Shown here: piece by piece, positions 61,848 to 64,000 of the stretch
Layout of the letters: each line of letters starts with the position of its first letter
Numbering within the stretch: position 1 is the first letter of the stretch
Origin: Gerris lacustris
Lineage: Eukaryota > Arthropoda > Insecta > Hemiptera > Gerridae
Length of the DNA: 64,000 bases
Direction of reading: 5' to 3'
Assembly (NCBI GenBank): GCA_951217055.1
Contig: OX578276.1
Location: 112,561,313 to 112,625,312, forward strand
Translations under genes and position numbers: made by a program
Notes under the pieces: model-generated
Seen by the model: only the letters and a program-made list of their open reading frames with translations
Told to the model about the DNA's origin: nothing
Database searches by the model: none

Positions 61848-63150
61848 TTAACCCTAGAACGACTTATTGGGGTCCCACAGACACCATACAATTTATAATT
61901 AAGTTTTATTTTGTTTTATTTGTATTTCTCTAAACCTAAACCTCTAAACTCCCTTCTAATTTACCTTTCAACCTTTCTGTGCAAATACTGATAACAATAC
62001 CTATTTCATCAATACCTATTCAGTATTCATTAGAATTAGAGTTGGGGTCCCATAGACCCTGTGTGCCATTTACGTAATTGTTTTATATACCACTGTTAAC
62101 TGTCTTATTTTTTTATTGTATTAAAAAACTTACTTTATTTTTTGGGGGGGCTGCTAAAATGTTTAAGACTGTCAAAAGTTCCAAAATAAAACTTTTATTA
62201 CTATTAGTAGACGTTTAACTTCATTTCAGTTGAAGGTTTGGTGGATCACAGTAAGGATTTAAGGCCAAAAATGCTTAACTTTGACAGAGTATGTAAGAAA
62301 ATCTATAATTTTTGTCCCTACAAATTTTTCTAAAAAAATGTTGATGAAAATATATTTGTATACTATTTAATTTTAAAGTCCATTTTTGATTGGTCAAAAT
62401 TAAATGGTATTTTTTGTATGACAAATTATATTTACAAAAATATAGAAATAATTTAAAAAGAAAATGTTAAATTAATTAATTTAACCCATTAATTAATTGG
62501 GGTCTCACTGACTCCTGTGTGGAGTTAATGTAAAAAAATCGGTCCGAGACAACTCAGACAAACTTTCTCAAATATATATACAAGATCATAATATTATTTG
62601 GTCCAGTGTTTTCCATTTATTAGTTTTCGTATGTACATTTAATTATTATTGAATATTTCATCAAAATTTATCATAAAAATAACATCTCCTGGGTGAGGAA
62701 TCGAACCCGGGCTCTCTCTGTCCGCGTTTTAAGCTTATTTCTCAGGAACTAGATTTTTCCCGGGTAAACGGCTTATATCGTTAGATTCGTATTTAAATGG
62801 GCTTCATTATAGAATTATTTAATCAAAATTGTCGGAACCGTTTTAGAGAAATAATTTTTTTTAACGTTTTTTCACAGTTTTTGGGGGGTAGCGCCCCCAA
62901 ATTTGGAGCTAAAATCCGTTTCTCGATTTCGCCTCGGGGTAACATGAATGCCAAATTTCGTCAAAATCAGTCCAGAGTTTAGGCTCCAGGCGTCTGCACA
63001 GACAGATACAGACATTTTTTAAAAACCACTTTTTTGGACTCAGGAGACCTTAAAACGTGTAAATCCATCAAAATCGAATTTTCGCGCCATCACAATACTT
63101 TCTCTTTATATTATGAGAAAGTAAAAATATGTGTGTCATTCTAGGGTTAA
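61848..63150. mobile_element. piggyBac-type MITE (1,295 bp) with TTAA duplication
   Basis: TTAA then CCCTAGAACGAC (61852) is mirrored by GTCATTCTAGGG then TTAA (63147-63150). CCCTAGAA is the canonical piggyBac terminus. Three subterminal repeats of the form TTGGGGTCCCA.AGAC lie at 61868, 62043 and 62498. No transposase frame is present. A family-A repeat sits inside at 62532-63128. Confidence 0.87.
62532..63128 (-). repeat. family-A repeat, full-length, nested in the piggyBac MITE
   Basis: On the minus strand: ACTTTCTCATAATATAAAGA GAAAGT head hairpin, ATTGTGATGGCGCGAAAATT, the GGGGGCGCTACCCCCC palindrome, GCCCGGGTTCGATTCCTCAC (B box) and the tail TTTGTCTGAGTTGTCTCGGA. A possible 4-bp ATGT repeat flanks it. 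Confidence 0.82.
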
Positions 63151-63670
63151 AATTACTTTGTAATCTTGAAATATAGATTGTAATTATCTTAAAATAAAAT
63201 CAAGTGATCGTGTACTCGAAATTATGGCGACCATAACTGAGAAATAAGCTGCTTCACAAGGCAAATAGAGAAATTTACCAGATGGAAACAAGCTTAAAAT
63301 AATTATTTAATAAGGCTTTATTCACTAAACTGCTAAGGTATCAGTTAAACCCGCACAACATCCTTAAATGAACTTGAGTTTTATTTAATCTTCTTTTGAA
63401 GTAGATTTTGTTTAGAATCAGAAATATTTACATTTACAAGATCCTGACTAAATTGAATCCTGTTCAGTTCAGAGTTCTGGTCAAGTTATTTAGCTATATA
63501 ATTAATTTATCTCTGAGTAGAGTATTAAGTATTGTTGTTTGTTATTGTTATTATTTTCTAAAATTCCCTACTCCTACTACAATGGTTATGGCTGTTTCTT
63601 TTTAACTTCGTAATTAATTTCATATCTGGTTTATTCTTTGATTAATTTTACCAACTCAGCCCTTCGATCA

Positions 63671-63967
63671 TGACTGAATTATTGAAAAAGATATCTTCCC
63701 CTGATTTCGTTCCTGAAAAATGTAAGATCACTATATTGTCATTACTTCTGCATTTAAAATGCATGCATAGTGTTATTTACCGTGTTATTAAACTTGAATC
63801 CTGTTTTTCAGATGTTAAAGATATTTCTCAAGTTTGCATTGGAGGTTTGGAGTTACAGAAACACAAAGCCGCCGTAACTGCATTATCAGAACAAACCAAT
63901 GTTGCTTTAAAGAAAAATGTTTACAAAAATTACATGCAGTTTATTGAAACTGCTCGTGAGATTTCTC
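63671..63967 (+). CDS. EXOC8: EXOC8 / Exo84 exocyst subunit, N-terminal exons (cut by window edge)
   Basis: Two coding exons are visible: 63671-63721 (start MTELLKKISSPDFVPEK) and 63812-63967, joined in phase 1 across a GT-AG intron; a donor at 63968 leads out of the window. The join gives EKYVKDISQ, matching the YVKQLSQ of human EXOC8, and the second exon has KKNVYKNYMQFIETAREIS, nearly the same as the human KRNVYQNYRQFIETAREIS. Exo84 is a core subunit of the exocyst, which tethers secretory vesicles to the plasma membrane. The start agrees with the human N-terminal length. The PH domain and helical repeats lie beyond the window. Confidence 0.9.
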
Positions 63968-64000
63968 GTATCCTTTTTTATTTTATCACCTTAATTTGTT

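Noticed and set aside
1..64000. CRISPR arrays, bacterial operons or prophage genes
   Set aside because: No regularly spaced repeats with unique spacers, no Shine-Dalgarno-led gene strings; all recognised genes are intron-bearing animal genes or eukaryotic transposons.

Overview
This window is nuclear DNA from an animal, most likely an arthropod. It is visibly AT-rich, its genes are split by GT-AG introns, and transposons are dense. The order or species cannot be fixed from the sequence alone. Three conserved single-copy animal genes can be reconstructed. (1) TYW2, a tRNA wybutosine-synthesis enzyme, lies on the minus strand at 22053 down to 1840 in five coding exons. (2) ELYS/AHCTF1, the nucleoporin that seeds nuclear pores on chromatin, lies on the plus strand at 22961-55611 in 26 coding exons with consistent phases (3,390 codons). 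(3) The first two coding exons of EXOC8/Exo84, an exocyst subunit, lie on the plus strand at 63671-63967 and run off the right edge. TYW2 and ELYS are head to head with 907 bp between their start codons.

Layout. 1-1839: downstream flank of TYW2 with repeat copies. 1840-5463: TYW2 exons 5 to 2. 5464-21878: one 16.4-kb TYW2 intron packed with transposons. It holds a Ty3/Gypsy element (8431-15057, LTRs about 99% identical, pol broken in three places) and an hAT-like composite (15306-21353, 8-bp target duplication). The composite carries an intact Ty1/Copia element (16790-21329) with identical LTRs apart from the first base. 21879-22053: TYW2 exon 1. 22054-22960: shared promoter region. 22961-55611: ELYS, whose introns hold a decayed LINE, a pogo-like element, TTAA-flanked MITEs, a small hAT-like element, tRNA-derived SINEs and hairpin-headed repeats. 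One 5.74-kb ELYS exon encodes most of an acidic, low-complexity tail. 55612-63670: gene-poor spacer with a fold-back MITE, duplicated repeats, a piggyBac transposase relic and a 1.3-kb piggyBac-type MITE. 63671 to end: EXOC8.

The three genes serve unrelated housekeeping roles (tRNA modification, nuclear pore assembly, vesicle tethering). The least explained material is a set of repeats that begin with different short hairpins but share body modules and a CCGATTTTGA.AAAATTTGG-type core. They occur in at least ten places and fit no transposon class I can name with confidence. No bacterial genes, CRISPR arrays or rRNA genes were seen.
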